Shown piece after piece: positions 27,597-37,121 of a stretch of 64,000 bases of DNA (position 1 is its first letter; every line of letters begins with the position of its first letter). A program made the position numbers and the translations under genes. Location of the stretch: contig NZ_BSTM01000006.1 in assembly GCF_030269515.1 (NCBI RefSeq), forward strand, positions 230,518 to 294,517, written 5' to 3'. A model generated the notes under the pieces. It was not told where the DNA came from. It ran no database searches and saw nothing but the letters and a program-made list of their open reading frames with translations. This stretch comes from Actinomadura sp. NBRC 104412. Its GTDB lineage: Bacteria; Actinomycetota; Actinomycetes; Streptosporangiales; Streptosporangiaceae.

Positions 27597-28281
27597 GCGT
27601 GCCGCCGAGCAGGTAGCGCAGCAGCACCAGGTCGCCGATCCGCGTCGCCTCGGCCAGCCGCATCGGCCGCTCGGGCGACTGCGGGAACACCCCGGGTCCC
27701 ACGAACCGCGGCGCGGACGGGTCCCCGATGAAGAACGGTGCGACCACGAGCTGCAACTCATCCGCCAGCCCCGCAGTGAGGAACCGGGTGTGGATCGTCC
27801 CGCCGCCCTCGACCATCAGCCGCCGCACACCCCGCTTCTCCAGATCGGCCAGCATCGCGGCCAGGTCCGGCGGATCACCGGCGTCCACCACCTCCGCCCG
27901 GTCGCCGAGGCGTTCCGCCAGCCCCGGGACCACGCCCGGCGGCGCGTAGACGAGCTTGGGCGAGTCCCCGGTGGTGAAGAACCGCGCGTCCGGGTCCAGG
28001 TCGCCGCTCGCGCTGATCGTCACCTTGACCAGGTCGGGGGGCATCCCCCGCTCCACCCGCCGCTTGCGCCGCGCCGCCGACTTGACCAGCAGCTTGGGGT
28101 CGTCCGCCCGGATCGTCCCGGCCCCGACCAGAATCGCGTCGCAGGCCGCGCGCACCCCGTCCACCCGATCGAAATCCGCCGCACTGGACAACCGCAACCG
28201 CTCGGGGCTCGCGTCGTCGATGTATCCGTCCACCGACATCGCGCAGCTCAGCAGCACATAAGGACGTTGGCTCACTCTCAC
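27589..28281 (-). CDS. RibD C-terminal-type (pyrimidine) reductase
   Basis: 230 residues of the RibD_C/DHFR-like family. Motifs: AMSVDGYIDD near the start, AILVGAGTIRADDP and VEGGGTIHTRFLTAGLADEL, typical for NADPH-dependent reduction of the riboflavin-precursor pyrimidine. GTG at 28281 is taken as the start; GTG at 28275 is an alternative. It is followed by the deaminase gene in the order opposite to the deaminase-reductase order of fused RibD. True riboflavin-pathway membership is not proved, since ribB/ribE are not nearby. Confidence 0.85.
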   Translation of the reverse strand: MRVSQRPYVLLSCAMSVDGYIDDASPERLRLSSAADFDRVDGVRAACDAILVGAGTIRADDPKLLVKSAARRKRRVERGMPPDLVKVTISASGDLDPDARFFTTGDSPKLVYAPPGVVPGLAERLGDRAEVVDAGDPPDLAAMLADLEKRGVRRLMVEGGGTIHTRFLTAGLADELQLVVAPFFIGDPSAPRFVGPGVFPQSPERPMRLAEATRIGDLVLLRYLLGGTRG

Positions 28282-28355
28282 AGTCTTCCAAATGGCGGGT
28301 CAAGCGGCGTTTCTGCGCCGGATGTGACGGGGGTGGTGCCTATGGTTGCCCCGAT

Positions 28356-29486
28356 ATGCGACTCCTCCACACCTCCGACTGGCACCTCGGCAGATCCTTT
28401 CACCGGGAGGACCTGATGGCGGCCCAGGCGGGCTTCATCGACCATCTGGTCGAGACCGTGCGCGCGGAGCGGGTCGACTGCGTGCTGGTCTCCGGGGATG
28501 TGTACGACCGCGCGCTGCCCTCGCTGGACGCGGTGGCGCTGTGCGACGAGGCGCTGGTACGGCTCGGCGAGCTGACCCGGGTGGTGCTGATCGCGGGGAA
28601 CCACGACTCGGTGCGGCGGCTCGGGTTCGGGTCGCAGCTCATGGACGGGTCCGGCGTGCACGTCAGGACCGACCCCGGGCGGGTCGGGGAGCCGATCATC
28701 GTCGGGGACACCGCGATCTACGGGATCCCCTACTTGGAGCCGGAGCTGGTGCGGGAGCCGTGGAAGCTGGACGAGCGGAGCCACGCGGCGGCGCTCGGCG
28801 AGGCCATGCGGCGGGTCCGGGCGGACATGGACGCGCGGCGCGGCCTGCGGACGGTGGTGATGGCGCACGCGTTCGTCACCGGGGGAGAGGCCAGCGACAG
28901 CGAGCGCGACATCTCCGTGGGCGGGGCCGCGAACGTGCCGGTGTCGGTGTTCGACGGAGCCGACTACGTGGCGCTGGGTCATCTGCACGGGCGGCAGCGG
29001 ATGACCCAGAGGGTGCGCTACTCCGGCTCGCCGCTGGCCTACTCGTTCTCCGAGGAGCACCACGTCAAGGGGTCGTGGCTGGTCGACCTGCGTGCGGACG
29101 GGGTCGCGGCGGAGTTCGTGGAGTCGCCCGTGCCGCGGCGCGTGGCGCGGGTGCGGGGGCGGATCGATGAGCTGCTGACCGATCCCCGGTACGAGACGTA
29201 CGAGGACCGCTGGTTGCAGGTCACGCTGACCGATCCGCGCCGTCCGGCGGGGGCGATGGAGCGGCTTCGCCGGCGGTTCCCGCACACCCTCGTGCTCGGC
29301 TTCGAGCCCGAAGGGCCGGAGGACGAGAGCGCGCGCACCTGGTCCGAGCGGGTCAGGGAACGCTCGGAGCTGGACATCGCGGGGGACTTCGTGGCCGAGA
29401 TGGGGGAGGCGCCGCCGTCCGAGGACGAGCGCGCGCTGCTGTACGAGGCGTTCGAGGCGTGCCGGGGCAAGGACGCCCGCCTATGA
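28356..29486 (+). CDS. sbcD: Exonuclease SbcCD, subunit D (Mre11-like nuclease)
   Basis: 376 residues with the calcineurin-like phosphoesterase motifs in order: LHTSDWHLGRSFH, SGDVYDRA, AGNHDSVRRLG, MAHAFVTGG and GHLHGRQ, all metal ligands present. With SbcC it opens hairpins and trims blocked double-strand DNA ends. A TATGGT box (28341-28346) lies nine bases before the ATG and there is no ribosome site. Its stop overlaps the sbcC start as ATGA. Confidence 0.96.
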   Translation: MRLLHTSDWHLGRSFHREDLMAAQAGFIDHLVETVRAERVDCVLVSGDVYDRALPSLDAVALCDEALVRLGELTRVVLIAGNHDSVRRLGFGSQLMDGSGVHVRTDPGRVGEPIIVGDTAIYGIPYLEPELVREPWKLDERSHAAALGEAMRRVRADMDARRGLRTVVMAHAFVTGGEASDSERDISVGGAANVPVSVFDGADYVALGHLHGRQRMTQRVRYSGSPLAYSFSEEHHVKGSWLVDLRADGVAAEFVESPVPRRVARVRGRIDELLTDPRYETYEDRWLQVTLTDPRRPAGAMERLRRRFPHTLVLGFEPEGPEDESARTWSERVRERSELDIAGDFVAEMGEAPPSEDERALLYEAFEACRGKDARL

Positions 29487-32467
29487 GGCTGCACCGGCTG
29501 AGAATCAGCGCGTTCGGGCCGTTCGCCGGCACCGAGGAGATCGACTTCGACGTGCTCTCCGAGGCGGGCCTGTTCCTCGTCCATGGCGAGACGGGCGCGG
29601 GCAAGACCAGCGTGCTCGACGCCGTCTGCTTCGCGCTGTACGGCAGGGTTCCGGGGGCGCGCGGCGCGGTGAAGGGCCTGCGCAGCGACCACGCAGCCGC
29701 CGACGTCGAGCCCCGGGTCGTCCTGGAGACCACGATCAGGGGACGGCGGCTCCGTATCTCACGCTCACCCGAGTGGGAGCGTCCCAAGCGGCGCGGCACC
29801 GGAACGACCCGGCAGCACGCCACGGCGCTTCTGGAGGAGTTCCGGGACGGGGCGTGGACGCCCTGGTCGAACCGGATCGACGAGGTGAGCGATCAGGTCG
29901 GGCGGCTGCTGGGGATGACGGCCACGCAGTTCTGCCAGGTGGCGATGCTGCCGCAGGGCGAGTTCGCGAGCTTCCTGCGCGCGGGCGCCGACGAGCGCCG
30001 CAAGGTGCTGGAGCGGCTTTTCGCCGCCGAGGTGTTCACGCAGGTGGAGAAGTGGCTGGCCGAACGGCGCGCCGCCACCGGACGGGACGCGGACGCGCTG
30101 CGGGCCGCGGCGGTGTCCCTCGCCGACCGGATCGCCGAGACCACCGGCGACCGGCGGCCCGGCGGGGACACCGTGGACGCCGGGGACGTCGAGGCGCTGC
30201 CCGCGTGGGCGGCCGAGCTGGCGGGCCAGCACGCAGCGATCCTCGCCTCGGCCGAGGAGGTGCGGGCACGGGCCGCCGAGGAGCTCACGGCCAGGCGTGA
30301 GGCACTGGACGAGGCGCGTGTGCTCGCGGACGCCCAGCGTCGGCACGCCGAGGCGTTGCGCCGCCGGGACGCCCTGCTGGAGAGCGCCGAGGAACGTGCC
30401 CGGCTCACGTCCCGGCTGGACGCGGCGGCGCGCGCCGACCGTGTGCTGCCCCTCGTCCGCAACCTGCGTGACCGGGCGCACCGTGCCAAGGCGGCGCACA
30501 ACGCCGCCGACCTGGCCAGGTCGCGGGTCGCCGCGCTGGCCGGGCCGAACGCCGCCGAAGACGTGCTGGCCAAGGCCGAGCGGGCGCGCCGCGACGACAT
30601 CGCCGCGCTGGACGGCAGGCGCGCCTCCGCCCGCAGGCTGGCGGACGTGACCGCCCAGCGCGGCCGGCTCACCACGGAACGCGAGGCTCTGGAGCAGCGG
30701 GAGGCGCGGGCCGCCGCGACCCTGGAGGACCTTCCCGCCGTGGTGGACGAGCAGCGGGCCGCCTACGAGGCCGCCACCCTCGCCGCCGCGTCCCGTCCCG
30801 GAGCGCAGGCGGCGGTCGAGCAGGCCCGGACGCGGCTCGGCCTCGCGCAGCGCCGAGACGAGCTGCACGGCGGCCTCGCCGAGGCGGAGGACGCGCACCG
30901 GCAGGCCGTGGACGCGGCGCAGGCGGCGCGCGACCGGTTCCAGGAGCTGCGGCAGGCGCGGCTGGAAGGCATGGCCGCCACGCTCGCCCAGGACCTGGTG
31001 GACGGCGAGCCCTGCCTGGTCTGCGGATCGCCCGATCACCCCTCGCCCGCGCCGGCCCTCGGCGTCGTCCCCGGCGAGGACGACGAGGAACGCGCCAGGG
31101 TGGAGTGGGAGCAGGCGCAAGAGCTGCGCGAGGAGACCGGCAGGAGGGTCGAGTCGGTGCGCGCCGACCTGGACGCCAAGCTCGAAGCCGTCGGCGAGGC
31201 GCCGCTGGGCGAGCTGGCCGCCGAGGTCGAGGAGGCGGAGCGCGCGCTGGCGGATGCCCTCGCCGCCGAGGACGAGGTCGGACGGCTCGAGGCCGCGCTG
31301 CACGACGCGGAACGGGAGCTGGAGCGGGCCCGTGACGAGCGCGACGAGATCGCCCGTTCCCTGGCCGCCAACGCGGCGAGCGATAGCGAACTGGCCGCCG
31401 AACAGGCACGCCTGGAGTCCGAGCTGGACGAGGCGCGCGGCGACGACCCGTCCATCGAGGCCCGGATGCGGCGGCTCGGCCGCGAGGCGGACGCGCTCGC
31501 CGAGGCGGCCCGGGCGCTGCGGGACGCCGACACCGCCTCCGCCGAACTGTCCGCCGCCCGCGCCGAGGCCAGGGCCGCCGCCAGGAACCAGGGCTTCCGC
31601 GACCCGGACGAGGCGGCGGAGTCCGCGCTCGACGACGAGGAGCAGGCCGCGCTGCGCGACCGGATCCGCCGCTTCGACGACCAGGAGGCGGCGGTCAGGT
31701 CGCTCCTCGCCGATCCGGCGCTCAAGGCCGCGGCCGAGGCGCCCGCCCCGGACCTGCCCGCGCTGGAGTCGGCGCTGGCGGTCGCGGAGGCGCGGCACAC
31801 CGCCGTGGCGTCCGCCGCCGAACGCGCCCGCCGCCGTGGCGACCGCCTGGCCGAGCTGCGCCGCGAGCTGTCCGGGGCGGTACGGGAGTGGCGCCCGGCC
31901 GCGGAGCGGCACCGCGTGGCGGCGCGGCTTGCGGGCCTGGCCTCGGGCAAGTCCGCCGACAACCGGCGCGGGATGTCCCTGTCGGCCTACGTCCTGGCCG
32001 CACGGCTCGAACAGGTCGTCGCCGCGGCCAACGAGCGCCTGGACCGGATGTCGTCCGGCCGGTACGCGCTGGAGCACACCACCGACCGGGCGGCGGGCGA
32101 CCGCGGCAAGGGCGCGGGCGGGCTCGGCCTGCGCGTCCTGGACCGCTGGACGGGATGCCGCCGCGACCCGGTCACGCTGTCGGGCGGCGAGTCGTTCGTC
32201 ACCTCGCTGGCACTGGCGCTCGGCCTGGCCGGGGTGGTCACCGCCGAGGCCGGCGGCACCGAGATCAACACGCTGTTCGTGGACGAGGGCTTCGGCACCC
32301 TGGACGAGCAGACCCTCGACGAGGTGATGGACGTGCTGGACGGGCTGCGCGACGGCGGCCGGGCCGTCGGCATCGTCAGCCACGTCGCCGAACTGCGCTC
32401 CCGGATCCCCGTCCGGCTGCGCGTCACCAAGACCCGCGGCGGATCGGTGACCGCCATCGCCCACTGA
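29483..32467 (+). CDS. sbcC: Exonuclease SbcCD, subunit C (Rad50-like ATPase)
   Basis: 994 residues. Head halves: Walker A HGETGAGKTSVLD at 34-46, signature TLSGGESFVTSLAL and Walker B LFVDEGFGTLD near the C-terminus. Two long coiled coils flank a zinc-hook sequence GEPCLVCGSPDH near residue 515, the CxxC by which two SbcC molecules join. The ATG at 29483 overlaps the sbcD stop; eight upstream codons in the same frame are within sbcD. Complete and expected to be functional. Confidence 0.96.
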   Translation: MRLHRLRISAFGPFAGTEEIDFDVLSEAGLFLVHGETGAGKTSVLDAVCFALYGRVPGARGAVKGLRSDHAAADVEPRVVLETTIRGRRLRISRSPEWERPKRRGTGTTRQHATALLEEFRDGAWTPWSNRIDEVSDQVGRLLGMTATQFCQVAMLPQGEFASFLRAGADERRKVLERLFAAEVFTQVEKWLAERRAATGRDADALRAAAVSLADRIAETTGDRRPGGDTVDAGDVEALPAWAAELAGQHAAILASAEEVRARAAEELTARREALDEARVLADAQRRHAEALRRRDALLESAEERARLTSRLDAAARADRVLPLVRNLRDRAHRAKAAHNAADLARSRVAALAGPNAAEDVLAKAERARRDDIAALDGRRASARRLADVTAQRGRLTTEREALEQREARAAATLEDLPAVVDEQRAAYEAATLAAASRPGAQAAVEQARTRLGLAQRRDELHGGLAEAEDAHRQAVDAAQAARDRFQELRQARLEGMAATLAQDLVDGEPCLVCGSPDHPSPAPALGVVPGEDDEERARVEWEQAQELREETGRRVESVRADLDAKLEAVGEAPLGELAAEVEEAERALADALAAEDEVGRLEAALHDAERELERARDERDEIARSLAANAASDSELAAEQARLESELDEARGDDPSIEARMRRLGREADALAEAARALRDADTASAELSAARAEARAAARNQGFRDPDEAAESALDDEEQAALRDRIRRFDDQEAAVRSLLADPALKAAAEAPAPDLPALESALAVAEARHTAVASAAERARRRGDRLAELRRELSGAVREWRPAAERHRVAARLAGLASGKSADNRRGMSLSAYVLAARLEQVVAAANERLDRMSSGRYALEHTTDRAAGDRGKGAGGLGLRVLDRWTGCRRDPVTLSGGESFVTSLALALGLAGVVTAEAGGTEINTLFVDEGFGTLDEQTLDEVMDVLDGLRDGGRAVGIVSHVAELRSRIPVRLRVTKTRGGSVTAIAH

Positions 32468-32501
32468 TCCCGCCGCCCTCGCTCGCGGGTCCGCCGCCGC
32501 G

Positions 32502-33293
32502 TCAAGGTCTGCGGGCGACGGCGGCCAGCGCCAGCCCGCACGGCGGCTCGTACGGACGGTCGGGACGCCACTCCGGCGCGGCGACCAGGCCGGGCTCGAC
32601 CGGCTCCAGCCCGTCCAGGAAGCCCGCGATCCGCTGCCGGGGCCGGAACTCGGCCACCAGCTCCACCTGGCGCAGCAGGTCGGCGCAGAGCAGCCGTTCC
32701 TCGTCGGTCATGGCCTCGTCGGTGAGCTCGCACAGCGCCAGCAGCCCGCCGGGGGCCATGGCGTCGCGGAAGGCGCGGACCACGCCCTCCGGGTCCGCCT
32801 CGTCCCTGATCTGCGCCAGCATCATGATCATGAGCACGCCCACCGGCCGGTCGAAGTCGATCGTCCCGGTCACCTCGGGGTGCTCCAGGACGGAGCGGGG
32901 GTCGCGGGGATCCGCGTCCACCGCGACCGTGTTCGGCTCGCCGTGGACGAGCGCCCGGTAGTGCACCACGGCCATCGGGTCGGCGTCGACGTACACGACG
33001 GGCGCGGCGGGGTCGGCGCGGTGCACGATCTCGTGGACGTTGATCCTGCCCGGCAGGCCGCAGCCGACGTCGATGAACTGCCGGACGCCCTGGGCCAGCA
33101 TGAACCGCACGGCGCGTCTCTTGAACCTGAAGATCTCACCGGGCAGCCGGTACAGGGCGGGGAGCGCGGTCAGGAGCAGCATGGCGGTCGCCCGGTCGCA
33201 GCTGTAGTTGTCCTTGCCGCCCGAGGCGTAGTTCAGGATGCGGGTGCTGGTCGGCCTGCCGAGGCTGAGGCCGTACCGGTATCGATCGGTCAT
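32502..33293 (-). CDS. SAM-dependent methyltransferase, DUF574/Methyltransf_19 type
   Basis: 263 residues. SAM-binding motif FIDVGCGLPGRINVHEI, followed by acidic VVYVDADPMAVVH; the LNYASGGKDNYSCDR start is characteristic of this actinomycete family. The substrate is unknown. ATG at 33293 with GGGGGACATCC upstream is preferred; the longer frame to 33437 has no start signal. Converges with sbcC and stands alone. Confidence 0.88.
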   Translation of the reverse strand: MTDRYRYGLSLGRPTSTRILNYASGGKDNYSCDRATAMLLLTALPALYRLPGEIFRFKRRAVRFMLAQGVRQFIDVGCGLPGRINVHEIVHRADPAAPVVYVDADPMAVVHYRALVHGEPNTVAVDADPRDPRSVLEHPEVTGTIDFDRPVGVLMIMMLAQIRDEADPEGVVRAFRDAMAPGGLLALCELTDEAMTDEERLLCADLLRQVELVAEFRPRQRIAGFLDGLEPVEPGLVAAPEWRPDRPYEPPCGLALAAVARRP

Positions 33294-33466
33294 GGATGTC
33301 CCCCGGGGAGTTCGGCCCGCCCAGCCGCGCCGCGGGGAGGCGCGGTGGTCAGCAGGGCCGCGAAGGGACGGCCAGCTTAACCCAGCATGATCGCTCTTGG
33401 CAGCCGGACGATCACTCAGCGGCGCGATTTTCCGCACTGAGGAATCGGAGCCGGGGGTCGCGGCGC

Positions 33467-33796
33467 CTACAGGTAGAGGCCGGTGCCGTGCTCGGGACGT
33501 TCGCTGGCGATGGCGTGCAGGTCGCGCTCGCGCATGACCAGGTAGTTCTCACCCTGGATCTCGACCTCGTACTGGTCCTCCGGATGGAACAGCACCCGGT
33601 CGCCGACCTTGACGGTGCGCGCGTGGTGCCCGACGCCGCAGACCTCGCCCCAGACCAGCCGGTTCGACTGCTCGACCGTGGCGGGGATGACGATGCCGCC
33701 GCTGCTGCGGCGCTCCGTGGCCTCCTTCTCAACCTTGATCATGACGCGATCGTGGAGCATCTGCACTTCGAACTTCGGATCGGACACGCTGTGCAT
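33467..33796 (-). CDS. GroES-like co-chaperonin (Cpn10 family)
   Basis: 109 residues. The core LHDRVMIKVEKEATERRSSG, GGIVIPATVEQSN, GEVCGVGHHA, VGDRVLFHPEDQYEVEI fits Cpn10 with its mobile-loop region after residue 25. GroES is normally about 95 residues and lies beside groEL; no groEL is here, and the C-terminal extension (ASERPEHGTGLYL) is unusual. It is probably an accessory GroES paralogue. The ATG at 33796 is chosen. Gap of 65 bp from the SDR gene on the same strand. Confidence 0.85.
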   Translation of the reverse strand: MHSVSDPKFEVQMLHDRVMIKVEKEATERRSSGGIVIPATVEQSNRLVWGEVCGVGHHARTVKVGDRVLFHPEDQYEVEIQGENYLVMRERDLHAIASERPEHGTGLYL

Positions 33797-33861
33797 GTTA
33801 TCCGCCCGTGGGGGCGGACGGCGGCCCACGCATCCGCGATGCGGGCCGGGCGGCGGGCGGG

Positions 33862-34632
33862 TCAGTCGTAGCTCCGCCCGGCACGGGAGCCGATCCGTTC
33901 GGTGACCCGGGCCGGGACCAGCCGGGACAGGCTCGCGAGCGCCTTGTACTGCGCGCCCGGGATGCTCACCGGGACACCGCGCCGCAGGTCGCGCAGCGCC
34001 GTCGCGGCCACCTCGTCCGCGTCCAGCCACAGGAAGTCGGGGATGCCGGAGGTGTCCATCCCGGCCCGCTCGTGGAACTCGGTGCGCACGAACCCCGGCG
34101 CCAGCGCCATCACCCGCACCCTGCCCGCGCCGGGCCGCCGGGCGAGGTCGTGCCGCACGCCCTGGCTGAACTTGATCACCCACGCCTTGCCGGCGCCGTA
34201 GGTGCCGCGCACGGCGTACGCCGACATCGACGAGACGTTGATGACGCCGCCCCTGCCGCGCTCCAGCATCCCCGGCAGGACGGCGTGGGTCAGCCTCAGC
34301 ACGGCCTCGCAGTGCACCCTCAGCAGGGCCAGCTCGTCGGCGAGCGGGACGTCGAGCCACAGCCCCTTGTTGCCGAAGCCGGCGTTGTTGACCAGCAGGT
34401 CCAGGCCCGCGCGGCAGCGGTCCTCGGCGGCGGCCAGCCCCTCGTCGGTGGCCAGGTCGGCGACCAGGACCTCGGTGCGCACCGCATACGTCTCGTGCAG
34501 CTCGCGCGCGGTGTTCTCCAGGCGCACCTTGTCGCGGGCGAGCAGGACCAGGTCGAACCCGTCGGAGGCGAGCCGGCGCGCGAACGCGGCACCGATCCCC
34601 GCAGTGGCTCCGGTGATGAGAGCGGTCGGCAT
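33862..34632 (-). CDS. Short-chain dehydrogenase/reductase
   Basis: 256 residues of the classical SDR family: TGATAGIGAAFA cofactor motif at 7-18, NNAGFGN, and catalytic Ser/Tyr/Lys in INVSSMSAYAVRGTYGAGK. ATG at 34632 gives a standard N-terminus (MPTALITGA). Only 23 bp follow the stop of the monooxygenase gene on the same strand, so the two are probably co-transcribed and may act on the same substrate, the SDR oxidising an alcohol to the ketone that a Baeyer-Villiger enzyme uses. Confidence 0.9.
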   Translation of the reverse strand: MPTALITGATAGIGAAFARRLASDGFDLVLLARDKVRLENTARELHETYAVRTEVLVADLATDEGLAAAEDRCRAGLDLLVNNAGFGNKGLWLDVPLADELALLRVHCEAVLRLTHAVLPGMLERGRGGVINVSSMSAYAVRGTYGAGKAWVIKFSQGVRHDLARRPGAGRVRVMALAPGFVRTEFHERAGMDTSGIPDFLWLDADEVAATALRDLRRGVPVSIPGAQYKALASLSRLVPARVTERIGSRAGRSYD

Positions 34633-34655
34633 GGGACCGAGCCTAGGACCCTCGC

Positions 34656-36125
34656 CTACCTCGTGGTAGTACGACGCACCACGAAGTGGCGCGGGTCGGG
34701 ACGGCGGGTGGCGCGGCGGTAGGCGAAGGTGAACCCCGGCCAGTTGTTCACCACCGTGCCGTCCTCGGTCATGTACCAGCTCTCGCACCCGGACGTCCAC
34801 ACCGTGGCGCGCATCCGCTCACGCATCTCCCGGCCGAACGCGTCCTGCACGTCGGGACGCACGTCGATCCAGTCGAGCCCGGCGTCGCGCAGCGCCCGCA
34901 CGCACCCGACCACGTACCGGAACTGCGACTCCAGCATGTAGATGATCGAGTTGTGGCCGAGGTTGGTGTACGGCCCGTACAGCAGGAACAGGTTGGGGAA
35001 GCCGCTGACCACGATGCCCAGGTGCGCCAGCGCGCCGTCCCGCCACTCCTCGTTCAGCTCGCGCCCGTCCCGCCCGACGATCTTCATCGGGGCCAGGAAG
35101 TCGCTGGTGGCGAACCCGGTCGCGTACACGATCACGTCCTGGGGGCGCTCCCGGCCGTCGCGGGTGCGGATGCCGCCCGGGGTGACACACTCGATCGGCT
35201 CGGTGACCAGCTCCACGTCGTCCCTGGTCAGAGCCGGGTAGTAGACGCTGGACAGCAGGATCCGCTTGCACCCCATCGGGTAGTCGGGTTGCAGCGCCGC
35301 GCGCAGCCGCGGGTCGGTGATCTGCTTGTCGAGGTTGGCGCGGAACCGGCGCTCGATGAGCTTCATGAGCCTGGGGTACTTGATGAAGCCCAGCGCCCGC
35401 GACTCGAAGCTGGCGTAGATGCGGGCGCGGTTCAGCTCGTACAGCCCGGGCACCGCCTTGAACAGCGCCTTCTCCCAGCCCCTGTACGGGCGGTCGGGCT
35501 TGTCGATCACGTACGGGGCCGACCGCTGGAAGACGGTGAGCCGTCCGGCGCGCCCGGCGAGCTCCGGGATGATCTGGATGGCGCTGGCGCCGGTGCCGAT
35601 CACCGCGACGCGCCTGCCGGTCAGGTCGGCGTCATGGTCCCAGCGGGCGGAGTGGAACGCCGTCCCCTCGAACGCGTCGCGGCCCGGGATCGACGGCAGG
35701 GCGGGCCGGTTGAGCTGCCCGCAGGCCGACACCAGGACGCGGGCGGTCAGCGTGTCGCCGCCGCTGGTGGAGATCCGCCACAGCGCCGCGTCCTCGTCGA
35801 AGCGTGCCTCGGTCACCTCCGTGCCGAACCGCACCTTGGGCAGCACACCGTGCTTGCGCGCGCAGGACCACAGGTAGTCGAGGATCTCCTCCTGCGGAGG
35901 GAACCGCCGGGTCCAGTCGGTCTTGGGCTCGAACGAGAACGAGTACAGATGCGACGGGATGTCGCAGGCCGACCCGGGGTAGGTGTTGTCGCGCCAGGTA
36001 CCGCCCAGCCCGTCGGCCTTCTCCAGCACGGCCACGTCCTGGAACCCGGCCCGGCCGAGCTGGATCGCCATGCCGATGCCGCCGAAGCCGGAGCCGATGA
36101 TCACTGCGTCGTGCGCGGAGTCCAT
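34656..36125 (-). CDS. FAD/NADPH flavin monooxygenase, Baeyer-Villiger type
   Basis: 489 residues. First Rossmann motif IIGSGFGGIGMA for FAD, the Baeyer-Villiger fingerprint FEGTAFHSARWDHD, second Rossmann motif VIGTGASAIQ for NADPH, and the C-terminal VIYATGFATSDF of class B monooxygenases. It would insert oxygen into a ketone. ATG at 36125 is chosen; a TTACCCT box lies about 40 bp upstream. Followed closely by the SDR gene. Confidence 0.92.
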   Translation of the reverse strand: MDSAHDAVIIGSGFGGIGMAIQLGRAGFQDVAVLEKADGLGGTWRDNTYPGSACDIPSHLYSFSFEPKTDWTRRFPPQEEILDYLWSCARKHGVLPKVRFGTEVTEARFDEDAALWRISTSGGDTLTARVLVSACGQLNRPALPSIPGRDAFEGTAFHSARWDHDADLTGRRVAVIGTGASAIQIIPELAGRAGRLTVFQRSAPYVIDKPDRPYRGWEKALFKAVPGLYELNRARIYASFESRALGFIKYPRLMKLIERRFRANLDKQITDPRLRAALQPDYPMGCKRILLSSVYYPALTRDDVELVTEPIECVTPGGIRTRDGRERPQDVIVYATGFATSDFLAPMKIVGRDGRELNEEWRDGALAHLGIVVSGFPNLFLLYGPYTNLGHNSIIYMLESQFRYVVGCVRALRDAGLDWIDVRPDVQDAFGREMRERMRATVWTSGCESWYMTEDGTVVNNWPGFTFAYRRATRRPDPRHFVVRRTTTR

Positions 36126-36268
36126 GAGCCGTCCCGAACATCGTTCTCGTGGTCCCTCCCGAGGGTAAGTGGACACTTCGCCCCTGAACACCCCTCGGCT
36201 CAACCGGAAGACGCCGGGCCGGTGCCCGATGAGCGCGGCCGCCGGGTGGAGAAGCCCGGCGACGGCCC

Positions 36269-36973
36269 TCAGGCCAGGACGACCAGGGCGGCGCGCAGGT
36301 CCGGGTCCAGCGTGTGATCGGGCGCGAGCCTGCCGGTCGTGGCGTCCACGAAGTCCGCCGAGGACAGCTCGGCGGCCCGGCCGTCCAGCTCCACCCGGAA
36401 GCCGCCCGCGATCTCCTCGGCCCGGACGGGCGCGTCCCGCTCGTCCAGGGCGAAGAGGCCCACTCTGGACCGCCACGCCGTGCGTCCCGGCTCCTCCCCG
36501 GGCCGGACCGGGACGTTCACGTCGTCGGCGTGCGTGGCGTACTCCGAGCAGTAGTGGAAGGTCTGGAGGCCGACCGGGTACGGCCCGGCCAGCGTGGGGA
36601 GGGTGGCGTCGGCGCCGAGCGCGCGCATCCGGCGGCGGGTCTCGCCGCTCTTGCGGCGCCATTCCTCCAGCACCGTCTCGACGGGAATGTCGCGCCGCTC
36701 CCGGACGCACCACTCGTTGAACCCGTCGACCCCGCCGATCCCCTGCTCCGCGAGCAGGGCGGCCAGGCCGTCGAGATCGTCGTTCAGGCAGGCGTGGTTG
36801 TAGAGCTCCTCCCCGGCGAGATGGGCCAGCACGTCCCGTACCGACCAGCCCTCGGCGCGCGACGGATGATCCCAGTCGGGCCCGGTGAGCCCGTCGAAGT
36901 ACGCGTCGAGCCGCGCGGCCTCCGCGTCGAGGATGGCGAAGGGGTCGAGGCCCCGGAGGATGTCGGCGTCCAT
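36269..36973 (-). CDS. Maleylpyruvate isomerase-like, mycothiol-dependent DinB-fold protein
   Basis: 234 residues. The N-terminal four-helix bundle has the usual pattern DWDHPSRAEGWSVRDVLAHLAG; the C-terminal part (DATTGRLAPDHTLDPDLRAAL region) fits the MDMPI C-terminal domain. Members use mycothiol and a metal ion; the substrate here is unknown. ATG at 36973. It stands alone between the monooxygenase and lipid kinase genes. Confidence 0.8.
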   Translation of the reverse strand: MDADILRGLDPFAILDAEAARLDAYFDGLTGPDWDHPSRAEGWSVRDVLAHLAGEELYNHACLNDDLDGLAALLAEQGIGGVDGFNEWCVRERRDIPVETVLEEWRRKSGETRRRMRALGADATLPTLAGPYPVGLQTFHYCSEYATHADDVNVPVRPGEEPGRTAWRSRVGLFALDERDAPVRAEEIAGGFRVELDGRAAELSSADFVDATTGRLAPDHTLDPDLRAALVVLA

Positions 36974-37121
36974 GCGGGTAGCACTGCCCGGTTCCGGCCG
37001 CCGCGGAACCCGCCCGCGTGTCAACCGGCGGAGCGGCTTGGGCGTGACCTCTATGGCGCGGCGCCGTGGCGTTCCGCGGCCACCAGCACCCCCGGCCGCC
37101 ACGGCGCCGCGACCTCGTCGC

